A DNA stretch of 8,352 nt from Phascolarctobacterium sp. (GTDB taxonomy: Bacteria > Bacillota > Negativicutes > Acidaminococcales > Acidaminococcaceae): assembly GCA_024405645.1 (NCBI GenBank), contig JAKSOJ010000044.1:1-8352 (forward strand). The letters run 5' to 3'. Under the pieces are notes generated by a model, which was not told the DNA's origin, ran no database searches, and saw only the letters and a list, made by a program, of their open reading frames with translations. The position numbers and the translations under genes were made by a program. This document shows positions 1 to 5,953 of this stretch, in pieces. Every line of letters begins with the position of its first letter. Positions within the stretch are counted from its first letter, which is position 1.

Positions 1-287
1 TTGTAAACAGCCACGGACAAGGATTTTTTAGCCTCGTCCTGACCGATTACGTATTCATCTAAGATTGCTTTAATTTCTTGAGGCTTAGGTAAGCCTTGAA
101 CCTCAAAATCTTCCCCCGCAGCTTGTTTTTCAGCAATTTGGTCTTCTGCTAACATTTCATTGCAGAAACGAATGCAATCAGTACAAATTGCAACGCGAGG
201 ACCGGTGAACATTCTCTCCACCTGACTAGCAAACTTGCCGCAGAAGGAACAACGTTGTTCACCATTGAGATTTTCGTTATTACTCAT
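1..287 (-). CDS. clpX: ATP-dependent Clp protease ATP-binding subunit ClpX, N-terminal part (cut by window edge)
   Basis: ClpX is the AAA+ unfoldase that recognises substrates and threads them into the ClpP chamber in the cytoplasm. Only the first 95 codons are present; the gene continues past the left edge. The visible part contains the ClpX-specific C4 zinc-binding domain with Cys13, Cys16, Cys35 and Cys38 (RCSFCGK ... ICTDC), which mediates dimerisation and adaptor/substrate contact. A linker follows, and then the start of the AAA+ module (LPKPQEIKAILDEYVIGQDE, about residues 68-87). The ATG at 285-287 is preceded by AGGAG at 296-300, which overlaps the clpP stop codon, so the two genes are tightly spaced (12 bases between them). 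The zinc finger separates it from ClpA/ClpC and HslU. Identification is firm; the rest of the gene cannot be judged. Confidence 0.96.
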   Translation of the reverse strand, partial: MSNNENLNGEQRCSFCGKFASQVERMFTGPRVAICTDCIRFCNEMLAEDQIAEKQAAGEDFEVQGLPKPQEIKAILDEYVIGQDEAKKSLSVAVY

Positions 288-299
288 TAACTATTCTCC

Positions 300-893
300 T
301 TATTTATCGGTTTTGCTACGAGTAATAACCTCGTCAATTAAACCATACTCTTTTGCTTGAGCACTGGTCATGTAGTTGTCACGTTCAGTATCATGTGCGA
401 TAGTTTCCACAGTTTGACCAGTATGTTTAGCCAAAACATGATTCATTTCTTCGCGGATACGCAGAATTTCACGAGCATGGATTTCGATATCTGTTGCTTG
501 ACCTTCTGCACCACCCAAAGGTTGGTGAATCATTACGCGGGAATTAGGCAGAGCGTAACGTTTGCCAGGTGCACCAGCTGCTAAGAGAACGGAAGCCATA
601 GAAGCTGCCATACCCATGCAAATGGTAGACACATCTGGTTTAATGTATTGCATGGTATCGTAAATAGCCATACCGGAGGAGATAACACCACCGGGGCTAT
701 TGATGTAGAGATGAATGTCTTTATCAGGATCTTCAGATTCCAAGAACAGAAGCTGAGCGATAACTGCATTAGCCATCATGTCATCAATGGGGCCAGTTAC
801 GAATACAATACGATCTTTTAAAAGGCGAGAGTAAATATCATAAGAACGCTCGCCACGGCTAGACTGTTCAATGACAATAGGAACGTAATTCAT
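300..893 (-). CDS. clpP: ATP-dependent Clp protease proteolytic subunit ClpP
   Basis: This is the serine peptidase subunit that forms the double-heptamer chamber working with ClpX (and ClpC/ClpA if present). At 197 aa it has the normal family length. The catalytic triad is intact: Ser98 in GMAASMAS, His123 in MIHQP and Asp172 in DTERDNYM, at the same positions as in Bacillus-type ClpP. The Gly-rich oxyanion stretch [15 protein letters not shown] (about 65-79) is also present. The ATG at 891-893 lies 10 bases after AGGAG; a nearby ATG at the SD side is out of frame. It sits 38 bases after tig and 12 bases before clpX, so it is probably co-transcribed with both. No terminator or separate promoter is evident in the tig-clpP gap. 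Confidence 0.98.
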   Translation of the reverse strand: MNYVPIVIEQSSRGERSYDIYSRLLKDRIVFVTGPIDDMMANAVIAQLLFLESEDPDKDIHLYINSPGGVISSGMAIYDTMQYIKPDVSTICMGMAASMASVLLAAGAPGKRYALPNSRVMIHQPLGGAEGQATDIEIHAREILRIREEMNHVLAKHTGQTVETIAHDTERDNYMTSAQAKEYGLIDEVITRSKTDK

Positions 894-931
894 AGTTCAT
901 GCACTCCTTCCTATTCACAGGGCAGCCAAAA

Positions 932-2215
932 TTATTTTGCGCTGTCCAGAATTACATGAGCAGCTTTGCGGCGGAGGATGTTAGCCAGCAAGAGGCCCAT
1001 GCTTCCGTTGTCACGGATGATTTTCTTAACTTCGTCTACAGAAGCACCATGTTGAGAGGAGATTGCTGCGATTTCAGCATCAACGTCTGCCATGTCAACT
1101 TGGATGTTTTCAGCTTTTGCAATAGCGTCGAGAACGAGGTCGGTCTTAACGTTTTCAACAGCTGCTTCTTTTTGGTTTTCGCGGATTTGTTCCATGGAGA
1201 GGCCAGTATATTTCATGTAGAGGTCCATGTTCATTTTACGGCTTTCCAGGCTCATTTTCATTTCGTCGATCATTTGGGTTACACGATCTTCGATCATGAT
1301 TTCAGGAACTTCGAATTTTGCATTAGCTACAGCAAGGTCGATGAGAGCGCGTTCGTAAGCGTTCTTGGAGTTTTGGTCAGCGCTAGCTTGCATACGTTCT
1401 TTGTAGGAAGCACGGAGTTCTTCAACAGTTTTGAATTCGCTGTTAGCTGCAACATATTCGTCGTTGAGTTCAGGAAGAACTTTACGTTTAACGTCTTGTA
1501 CGTTAACTTTGAAGTTAGCTTGTTTGCCAGCCAATTCTGCTGCAAAGTAGTCTTCAGGGAAGGTTACTTCAACATCAGTGGAGTCGCCTTTGGAGAGACC
1601 AACGAGTTGATCTTCGAAGCCAGGAATGAAGGTTTCACTGCCAACTTCCAGAGGATAGCCTTTGCCTTCGCCACCGGAGAACGGTTCACCGTCAACAGTG
1701 CCAGCAAAGTCGATGATAGCGAAGTCGCCTTTTTCGATTACAGCGCCTTCTTCAGCAACTACCATTTTAGCATTGCGGTTGAGCAATTCTTTAACTTGTT
1801 CTTCAACTTGTTCGTCGGAGATAACAACTTCTTCTTTGTCTACATGGAGGCCTTTGTATTCGCCCAATACCGGTTCGGGTTTGAGGATTACTTCAACGGT
1901 GATTTCCATGTCTTTGCCTTCTTCGAAAACAGTGTCGGTTACTTTCGGATCAGCAACGGGTTGGAGTTTTTCAGCTTCCAAAGCTTCGGTGTATGCTTTG
2001 TTAGCAGCAATTTCAAAAGCTTCAGCTTTGATGGTGTCTTTGCCATAATGCATTTCGATGATCATGCGAGGAGCTTTGCCTTTACGGAAGCCAGGAATGT
2101 TTACGCTGTTAGCAATTTTTGCAACTGCTTGTTTGAATGCAGCATTAACATCAGCAGCAGGAGCAGTAATTTTCAGGGCAGCGTTGTTTTCAACTCTTTC
2201 AACAGTTACGTTCAT
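932..2215 (-). CDS. tig: Trigger factor, ribosome-associated chaperone and peptidyl-prolyl isomerase
   Basis: Trigger factor binds near the ribosomal exit tunnel and shields nascent chains. The 427-aa length is typical. Three domains can be read. The N-terminal ribosome-binding domain (about 1-115) carries the signature GFRKGKAPR at residues 42-50. The FKBP-type PPIase domain (about 150-245) has GDFAIIDFAGTVDG and the loop GSETFIPGFEDQLVGL. The helical C-terminal chaperone arms (about 250-427) are rich in Glu, Lys, Met and Ala. The ATG at 2213-2215 is preceded by a strong GGGAGG about 11 bases upstream. It is the first gene of tig-clpP-clpX, an arrangement found in many bacteria. Codon choice is strongly biased, consistent with high expression. 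A promoter and a leader palindrome lie upstream. Confidence 0.98.
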   Translation of the reverse strand: MNVTVERVENNAALKITAPAADVNAAFKQAVAKIANSVNIPGFRKGKAPRMIIEMHYGKDTIKAEAFEIAANKAYTEALEAEKLQPVADPKVTDTVFEEGKDMEITVEVILKPEPVLGEYKGLHVDKEEVVISDEQVEEQVKELLNRNAKMVVAEEGAVIEKGDFAIIDFAGTVDGEPFSGGEGKGYPLEVGSETFIPGFEDQLVGLSKGDSTDVEVTFPEDYFAAELAGKQANFKVNVQDVKRKVLPELNDEYVAANSEFKTVEELRASYKERMQASADQNSKNAYERALIDLAVANAKFEVPEIMIEDRVTQMIDEMKMSLESRKMNMDLYMKYTGLSMEQIRENQKEAAVENVKTDLVLDAIAKAENIQVDMADVDAEIAAISSQHGASVDEVKKIIRDNGSMGLLLANILRRKAAHVILDSAK

Positions 2216-2269
2216 TTTAATAATGTCCTCCCTTAATATATTGGAAAAAAATATTTATATCGGATTAAA

Positions 2270-2283
2270 TTGCCAGCTGGCAA
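2270..2283. promoter_or_regulatory. 14-bp perfect palindrome in the tig leader
   Basis: TTGCCAGCTGGCAA is a perfect inverted repeat with no spacer. It lies about 30 bases downstream of the predicted tig -10 box and about 55 bases before the start codon, so within the predicted 5' leader. It could be an operator for a dimeric repressor. It does not match the CIRCE element (HrcA) or the CtsR heptad repeat that often control clp genes in Bacillota. The function is unknown. Confidence 0.45.
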
Positions 2284-2314
2284 AATAAATGTGCTGACAC
2301 AAATCGCTCATAAT

Positions 2315-2343
2315 AGCATATCACATAAAGTCATATTTTTCAA
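2315..2343 (-). promoter_or_regulatory. Predicted sigma-A promoter of tig-clpP-clpX
   Basis: On the minus strand a TTGAAA -35 box (2338-2343) and a TATGCT -10 box (2315-2320) are separated by exactly 17 bases. Transcription would start near 2308, giving a leader of about 90 bases before tig. The -35 box sits next to the U-tract of the tRNA-Gly terminator, so the tig operon appears to start afresh rather than by read-through. Confidence 0.6.
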
Positions 2344-2344
2344 G

Positions 2345-2379
2345 GAAAATAAAAAGCCTGACAGAAAAATCTATCAGGC
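2345..2379 (-). terminator. Intrinsic terminator after tRNA-Gly
   Basis: On the minus strand a 10-bp stem (arms 2370-2379 and 2356-2365, one G-T pair, starting GCCTGA and closing TCAGGC) encloses a TTTT loop. It is followed directly by a T-rich tract (TTTTTATTTT). It begins about 12 bases after the tRNA 3' end and separates the tRNA transcript from the tig operon. Confidence 0.9.
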
Positions 2380-2391
2380 GATTATTTCATA

Positions 2392-2466
<75 letters not shown>

Positions 2467-2467
2467 A

Positions 2468-2482
2468 TTCGTTAGCAACGAA
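2468..2482 (-). other. Small inverted repeat in the tRNA-Gly leader
   Basis: TTCGTT and AACGAA are perfect 6-base arms around a 3-base loop. They lie between the predicted -10 box and the mature tRNA 5' end, starting one base before the tRNA. The predicted transcript start (about 2480) falls inside the distal arm, so it may act as DNA or only partly as an RNA hairpin in the RNase P leader. Confidence 0.35.
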
Positions 2483-2486
2483 ATAT

Positions 2487-2515
2487 AGTATAATGTAAAA
2501 CTCTCTCGTTGTCAA
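2487..2515 (-). promoter_or_regulatory. Near-consensus sigma-A promoter of tRNA-Gly
   Basis: On the minus strand a perfect TTGACA -35 box (2510-2515) and a TATACT -10 box (2487-2492) are 17 bases apart. This is the strongest promoter in the window and fits a highly expressed stable RNA. The start would be near 2480, about 14 bases before the tRNA. Confidence 0.85.
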
Positions 2516-2526
2516 TAACTTTTTTG

Positions 2527-2546
2527 AAAAATTTTAAGAAATTTTT
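2527..2546 (-). terminator. Weak AT-only hairpin at the end of the 94-aa gene
   Basis: AAAAATTT and AAATTTTT form a perfect 8-bp stem around a 4-base loop, overlapping the stop codon of the 94-aa gene, with further T residues downstream. With no G-C pairs it would be a poor terminator, and read-through into the tRNA is possible. Confidence 0.25.
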
Positions 2547-2829
2547 AACCGAGTCCATTACATCTAGCAAGATCGTTGTAAATTAACTCCGCCAATTTAG
2601 GAATAAGCTTGTTATTTCCTGCACAGAGTTTCGTATCTGCAAGCAGGCCTTCAAGCTTCGCTTTATTGCAGAGCATACAACAACAGGGCATAATAATGTC
2701 CGCAATCATACTAGCAGCCGTAGCCATAAGCATGCCGTCCTCTAAAAGAGTGCCATCATCTGCCTTTGCCTTAAAAACAGCCATACGAGTATCAATTGCT
2801 CTCGCCAGATTTTTCTCCAAAACTCCCAT
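2545..2829 (-). CDS. Hypothetical 94-aa cysteine-rich protein
   Basis: I do not recognise this family. The ATG at 2827-2829 gives 94 residues. A longer reading from a TTG at 2889 would run deep into the upstream gene and has no ribosome binding site, so I reject it. The notable feature is PCCCMLC (Cys49, 50, 51 and 54), with Cys69 and Cys90 further on. This could bind metal, form disulfides or hold a cluster, but no known family motif is matched. Residues 33-55 are fairly hydrophobic and Met/Ala-rich, short of a clear membrane helix. No signal peptide is seen. The start lies 4 bases after the stop of the 145-aa gene and has no good SD of its own, which suggests translational coupling. Function is unknown. 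Confidence 0.7.
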   Translation of the reverse strand: MGVLEKNLARAIDTRMAVFKAKADDGTLLEDGMLMATAASMIADIIMPCCCMLCNKAKLEGLLADTKLCAGNNKLIPKLAELIYNDLARCNGLG

Positions 2830-2833
2830 AAGA

Positions 2834-3271
2834 TTAACGCATGTTTTCGATGAAATCCTCGAAAGCATTGATAATAACAGGATGACCAACTACTTTAAGG
2901 TCACGGAGAATAGTGCCATAGGAATTGTAAGAGGTTTCAGCCAATTCCATATTAAGGCCTTCTTTTTTATATTCGTCCATCATTTTCAAAATGAAACGAT
3001 TGATTTCGCCAGCAGCATTAACATTCAAAGGAATAATGCGTTCTTCTGCTTCATAGGGTTCAACAACTACTTTCCAACCACCAGGAATCGGCGGGAGACG
3101 AGTTGCTTTGATGTAGTAATTATCAGCAGAGAAACCTACATAACCATCCATTTTGTTATAAAGTTTTGCCTTTTGCAGAGGATAACCGTTTTTGTTACCC
3201 CATTTTACGATTTCGTCGCATACTTCATTATTATGAATAACACTAGAGAAAGTTGTTTCAGCTAAAGCCAT
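2834..3271 (-). CDS. Hypothetical 145-aa protein
   Basis: I do not recognise this family. The ATG at 3269-3271 follows an excellent AAGGAGG at 7 bases, and a good promoter lies about 40 bases further up, so the gene is well supported as real. The protein looks soluble: no signal peptide or membrane helix, a mixed alpha/beta composition, many Asn and Tyr, and a Pro/Gly turn (LPPIPGGWKVVVEPYE, about residues 59-74) followed by charged helices. It has a single Cys (Cys18) and no recognisable catalytic motif. It is the first gene of a probable two-gene unit with the 94-aa Cys-rich gene. It is separated from the dha operon by about 375 bases and a strong hairpin, so a shared function is not shown. 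Confidence 0.88.
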   Translation of the reverse strand: MALAETTFSSVIHNNEVCDEIVKWGNKNGYPLQKAKLYNKMDGYVGFSADNYYIKATRLPPIPGGWKVVVEPYEAEERIIPLNVNAAGEINRFILKMMDEYKKEGLNMELAETSYNSYGTILRDLKVVGHPVIINAFEDFIENMR

Positions 3272-3311
3272 GATATTTCCTCCTTATGAGTAATTAAATC
3301 TTATCCATTCT

Positions 3312-3340
3312 ATTTTACTATTTTCATGCTTGTTTTTCAA
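3312..3340 (-). promoter_or_regulatory. Predicted sigma-A promoter of the 145-aa/94-aa gene pair
   Basis: On the minus strand a TTGAAA -35 box (3335-3340) and a TAAAAT -10 box (3312-3317) are spaced by 17 bases. The start would be near 3305, giving a leader of about 35 bases that contains the AAGGAGG ribosome binding site. Confidence 0.65.
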
Positions 3341-3559
3341 GGATGGAAGGCTTTTATTTTTTGTTTCAAAACTAGAACTAAAACTCATAAGAATCGCTTC
3401 TGATTTTAAAATTTTGGAAGAATAACAAAAATCCAACCCCAAAACGCGAAAGAATTGTTTTTAGATGAGAGATTGGGATAAAACCTAGAGGGTATATGCG
3501 AAGTATCTATCCCTAAACGTTGAACAATCTTCAGAGACGGTTTTCCTAATAAACGAAAG
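3341..3559. other. Non-coding stretch with possible RNA structure
   Basis: No convincing coding region is seen on either strand. The half nearest the 145-aa gene (3341-3430) is AT-rich and featureless. The other half holds nested inverted repeats: AGATTG (3470-3475) with CAATCT (3525-3530); GGATA (3476-3480) with TATCC (3508-3512); and outer TTAG (3461-3464) with CTAA (3546-3549). Together these could fold a stem with an asymmetric internal loop. It does not match the T-box, SAM or other riboswitch consensus I know. No clear promoter serves it on either strand. It may be a small RNA, a long 3' UTR of the dha operon, or a decayed remnant. Confidence 0.35.
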
Positions 3560-3602
3560 CGGGGTATGGGGACAGTACTAAAACGTACGGACCCATACCC
3601 CG
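3560..3602 (-). terminator. GC-rich hairpin, probable terminator of the dha operon
   Basis: Perfect 11-base arms (CGGGGTATGGG at 3560-3570 and CCCATACCCCG at 3592-3602) enclose 21 bases, within which GTAC/GTAC can pair again around a 6-base loop. It lies about 45 bases after the VOC gene stop. The tract after it is only moderately T-rich on either strand (CTTTCGTTTATT on minus, GTTTGAGTTTT on plus). It may therefore work in both directions, or act as an RNA 3'-end stabiliser. Confidence 0.6.
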
Positions 3603-3646
3603 TTTGAGTTTTAACGCAGTATAAAACAATTATCTCGCGTTTTTAA

Positions 3647-3970
3647 TTACTTTTCTTCGTACAATTCAATAAGAGCATCGTCTTTGATAATGAAAGCCAA
3701 GCGAACAGTATCGCTCAAAGCCTCTGGACCAAAAACTACGCGATCAGCATCAGCAATATAGGGATCAGCATTGTCAACTTTGTAAGCAACATGAGGAACC
3801 TTGGAAAGGATTTCGGGGAAACGTGTGCCTTCTTCAAATTTCAGGTATTCAATCTTGTAATCATAAGCATCAACAGATTCATTAACCCAAAATTTACCCC
3901 ATTCGTTATAAACCATACCAGGTTTTTTATTCAATACAGGGATACCAATGTGCATATATTCAGCAGACAT
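3647..3970 (-). CDS. Small VOC-superfamily (glyoxalase-fold) protein
   Basis: At 107 aa this is short, but the two-module VOC pattern can be read: first strand MHIGIPV (6-12), closing strand of module one KIEYLKF (39-45), first strand of module two PHVAYKVDN (59-67) and last strand ALIELYE (99-105). The four usual metal-ligand positions are all filled: His7, Glu41, His60 and Glu102. This suggests a divalent-metal enzyme of the glyoxalase I/epimerase type, which acts through enediolate chemistry such as isomerisation. The exact family is not recognised. The ATG at 3968-3970 follows AAAGGAG by 6 bases and is 16 bases after the lsrF-like stop. It is the last gene of the dhaL-dhaK-lsrF operon, so its substrate is probably the same ketose or ketose phosphate; that is inference. 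It does not resemble LsrG. Confidence 0.8.
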   Translation of the reverse strand: MSAEYMHIGIPVLNKKPGMVYNEWGKFWVNESVDAYDYKIEYLKFEEGTRFPEILSKVPHVAYKVDNADPYIADADRVVFGPEALSDTVRLAFIIKDDALIELYEEK

Positions 3971-3986
3971 AGTTTTCTCCTTTCAA

Positions 3987-4871
3987 TTACTTGTTGATTT
4001 CATTCAAATAGAATTCGTAAGCTTCTTTATCAGTGAATTTTTCATGGACAACCTTAGCAACAGCTTGGCACATTGCAATTGGATGTTCACTTTGGAAAAT
4101 GTTGCGGCCCATATCAACACCGCGAGCACCGGATTGAATTGCTTGGTAAGCCATAGTCAAAGCTTCGTTTTCAGGCAACTTCTTGCCACCTGCAATTACA
4201 ATTGGTACCGGGCAACCAGCAACAACCTTTTCGAAATCATCACAATAGTAGGTTTTAATAATGCTAGCACCAAGTTCTGCTAACAAGCGAGTTGCTAACA
4301 GGAAGTATTGAGTGGTACGAGCCATTTCTTTGCCAACAGCAGTTACGCCCATTACAGGCACGCCATAGCGATAGCCAGCATCACAAGCACGACAGAGAAC
4401 CTCAAGAGAATCTCTTTCACCCTTTTGTGAGCCAACAAAGCATTGTACTGCAAGAGCAGAGGCATTCATGCGAAGAGCATCTTCCATATCAACGCCAAGA
4501 CCAGAACCAGATGCCATATCATCGAACAAAACAGAAGCATCGTGAGTTGCGCGTAAGCATACAGCTTTATTGCTAGTAGGAGGAATAGCAGCGCGAATAG
4601 CGCCACGAGTACCCATCAGCACATCAGCATAATCAGCCAACGGAGCTATGGAGAGGTCAATACGTTCCAAGCCAGAAGTACAACCTACAATATAGCCATG
4701 GTCAAAAGCCAACATTACAGTATTACCAGATTTAGGATTGAAAATTCTGGATAAACGATTTTTCATACCCCAATCGGTATTGTTCATACCTTTTACAAAA
4801 AAACTATCTTGAACAACAGGAATATCTAAACCATAATCCCTTGCTCTTTTGTTTCCATCAGCATCAGCCAT
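3987..4871 (-). CDS. lsrF: LsrF-like class I aldolase/thiolase (DeoC/FbaB superfamily)
   Basis: The protein resembles E. coli LsrF (3-hydroxy-5-phosphonooxypentane-2,4-dione thiolase, about 291 aa) along its whole length of 294 aa. LsrF transfers the acetyl group of phosphorylated AI-2 breakdown product to CoA, giving DHAP and acetyl-CoA. Visible signatures are RLSRIFNPKSG (39-49), VMLAFDHGY (52-60), the Schiff-base lysine region ASIIKTYY (Lys206), CPVPIVIAGGKKLPE (220-234) and the phosphate-binding end GVDMGRNIFQSEHP (251-264). The ATG at 4869-4871 follows AAGGAG lying in the end of dhaK, 8 bases after its stop. Alternatives within the superfamily are a class I fructose-bisphosphate aldolase (DhnA/FbaB type) or ADH synthase, but the LsrF-like motifs fit best. 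The partner genes are not the usual lsr set, so the true substrate may differ. Confidence 0.88.
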   Translation of the reverse strand: MADADGNKRARDYGLDIPVVQDSFFVKGMNNTDWGMKNRLSRIFNPKSGNTVMLAFDHGYIVGCTSGLERIDLSIAPLADYADVLMGTRGAIRAAIPPTSNKAVCLRATHDASVLFDDMASGSGLGVDMEDALRMNASALAVQCFVGSQKGERDSLEVLCRACDAGYRYGVPVMGVTAVGKEMARTTQYFLLATRLLAELGASIIKTYYCDDFEKVVAGCPVPIVIAGGKKLPENEALTMAYQAIQSGARGVDMGRNIFQSEHPIAMCQAVAKVVHEKFTDKEAYEFYLNEINK

Positions 4872-4879
4872 AATTTATA

Positions 4880-5878
4880 TTACTCCTTGAAGAAAACCGG
4901 AGTGTGAACCGGGGTATTCCAAAGACGCATGGTTTCTTCGTCCCATTTAGCAAGGTTAAGTTGGAAACCAGCTTGTTCTTGAACAGTAAGGATTTCGCCA
5001 ACCATGTTAGCAACAACTTCAATACCTTTGCTTTCAAGATATTTTACGCAATCTTTGTAGCAGATAAGCATTTCCATCATGGTAGTAGCACCAGAACCAT
5101 TAACCATAACGAAGCATTTATCGCCAGCTGCGAGAGGAATATCTTTTACGAGAGCTTCAGCCATGATTTCGATGGTTTCTTTAGCAGTCTTCATAGGCAT
5201 ACGACCACCGCCGCCTTCGCCATGTTGGCCCATGCCGATTTCCATATCGATATCGCCAAGGTCGCCAAAGGGTGCGCCAGTTTGAGGATGGGTTGCGCAT
5301 TTAGCAGCAACAGCGATAGTAGCCATGGAATCAGCATATTTTTGAGCGATTTCAGCACATTCATCAAGGGATTTGCCTTCACGAGCAGCTGCTGCAACGA
5401 TATGGTACATGGGAACAGCACCAGCCAAGCCACGACGATTTTCGCCGTCAGAACGAGGAGCATTAGAAATGTCTTCTTGGGTTACAACTTTACGAACATT
5501 GAGGCCAGCTTTAGCAACCATTTTCATAACCATATTACCGCAAAGCATATCGCCAGCATGATTCAGAACGAGGAGCAGAACGCCGTGGCCTTTATCAGCC
5601 ATTTTAACTGCTTCGAAAACTAATTTTGGATTAGGAGCTGCGAAAATATCGCCAACGCATTGGATATCCAAGGAACCTTCGCCAACATACATGCATTGTG
5701 CAGGTTCATGGCCAGATCCACCAAAAGTAACGATGGTAACACGATCAGCATTAGCAAGGCCTTTGTTGATTACGAGATGACCTTGAACGTCAACCAAATC
5801 AGCATGGCTCATTGCCAAACCTTCTAACAATTCGTCGGTTAAAGTTTCGGGATTGTTGATGAATTTTTTCATTGCCAT
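4880..5878 (-). CDS. dhaK: Dihydroxyacetone kinase subunit DhaK (substrate-binding subunit)
   Basis: DhaK binds dihydroxyacetone covalently through a histidine and receives phosphate from DhaL, giving DHAP. The 332-aa length is typical. Key residues are present: GGSGHEPA (53-60, His57), Asp110 in NHAGD, and the hemiaminal-forming His219 in GQHGEGGGGRMP; these correspond to His56, Asp109 and His218 in E. coli. Later family motifs also appear (VMVNGSGATTMMEM, EQAGFQL, NTPVHTP). Several surrounding positions differ from the common form as I remember it (NYTGD is NHAGD, GIHGEPG is GQHGEGG, NGLGGT is NGSGAT), so this may be a divergent subgroup with another ketose substrate. The ATG at 5876-5878 follows AAGGAGG at 9 bases. 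It lies 75 bases after dhaL with no clear promoter in the gap, and 8 bases before the lsrF-like gene. Codon bias suggests high expression. Confidence 0.93.
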   Translation of the reverse strand: MAMKKFINNPETLTDELLEGLAMSHADLVDVQGHLVINKGLANADRVTIVTFGGSGHEPAQCMYVGEGSLDIQCVGDIFAAPNPKLVFEAVKMADKGHGVLLLVLNHAGDMLCGNMVMKMVAKAGLNVRKVVTQEDISNAPRSDGENRRGLAGAVPMYHIVAAAAREGKSLDECAEIAQKYADSMATIAVAAKCATHPQTGAPFGDLGDIDMEIGMGQHGEGGGGRMPMKTAKETIEIMAEALVKDIPLAAGDKCFVMVNGSGATTMMEMLICYKDCVKYLESKGIEVVANMVGEILTVQEQAGFQLNLAKWDEETMRLWNTPVHTPVFFKE

Positions 5879-5953
5879 AATAAAAATCCTCCTTAAATTA
5901 TGTAAAATATAAAATCAGCAATTTTAACACGAGTACAAAACGCTGAATATTAA

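Noticed and set aside
899..2236. Long plus-strand open frame (445 codons) opposite tig
   Set aside because: It is the antisense shadow of a clear trigger factor gene; the product is a Phe/Ser-rich string with no domain and no ribosome binding site.
2216..2345. CtsR or CIRCE heat-shock operator upstream of tig-clpP-clpX
   Set aside because: Neither the CtsR heptad direct repeat nor the TTAGCACTC-N9-GAGTGCTAA element is present; only the unrelated 14-bp palindrome is seen.
2830..2889. TTG-start extension of the 94-aa gene
   Set aside because: It would overlap the end of the 145-aa gene by about 55 bases with no ribosome binding site; the ATG at 2829 fits operon spacing.
2609..3265. Plus-strand open frame of 218 codons opposite the 145-aa and 94-aa genes
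   Set aside because: Low-complexity Phe/Ile-rich product without SD or promoter; the minus-strand genes have far better signals, at least for the 145-aa gene.
3341..3646. Riboswitch or T-box leader
   Set aside because: No conserved riboswitch core or T-box sequence is found, and the region does not lie as a leader directly in front of a gene on the plus strand.
4904..5623. Plus-strand open frame of 239 codons opposite dhaK
   Set aside because: Shadow of a well-identified gene, rich in Phe, His and Ser from reverse-complement codons.
5879..5953. Separate promoter for dhaK in the dhaL-dhaK gap
   Set aside because: No -35/-10 pair with acceptable spacing is found on the minus strand; a weak TCAGC/GCTGA pair with a 20-odd base loop is not convincing as a terminator.
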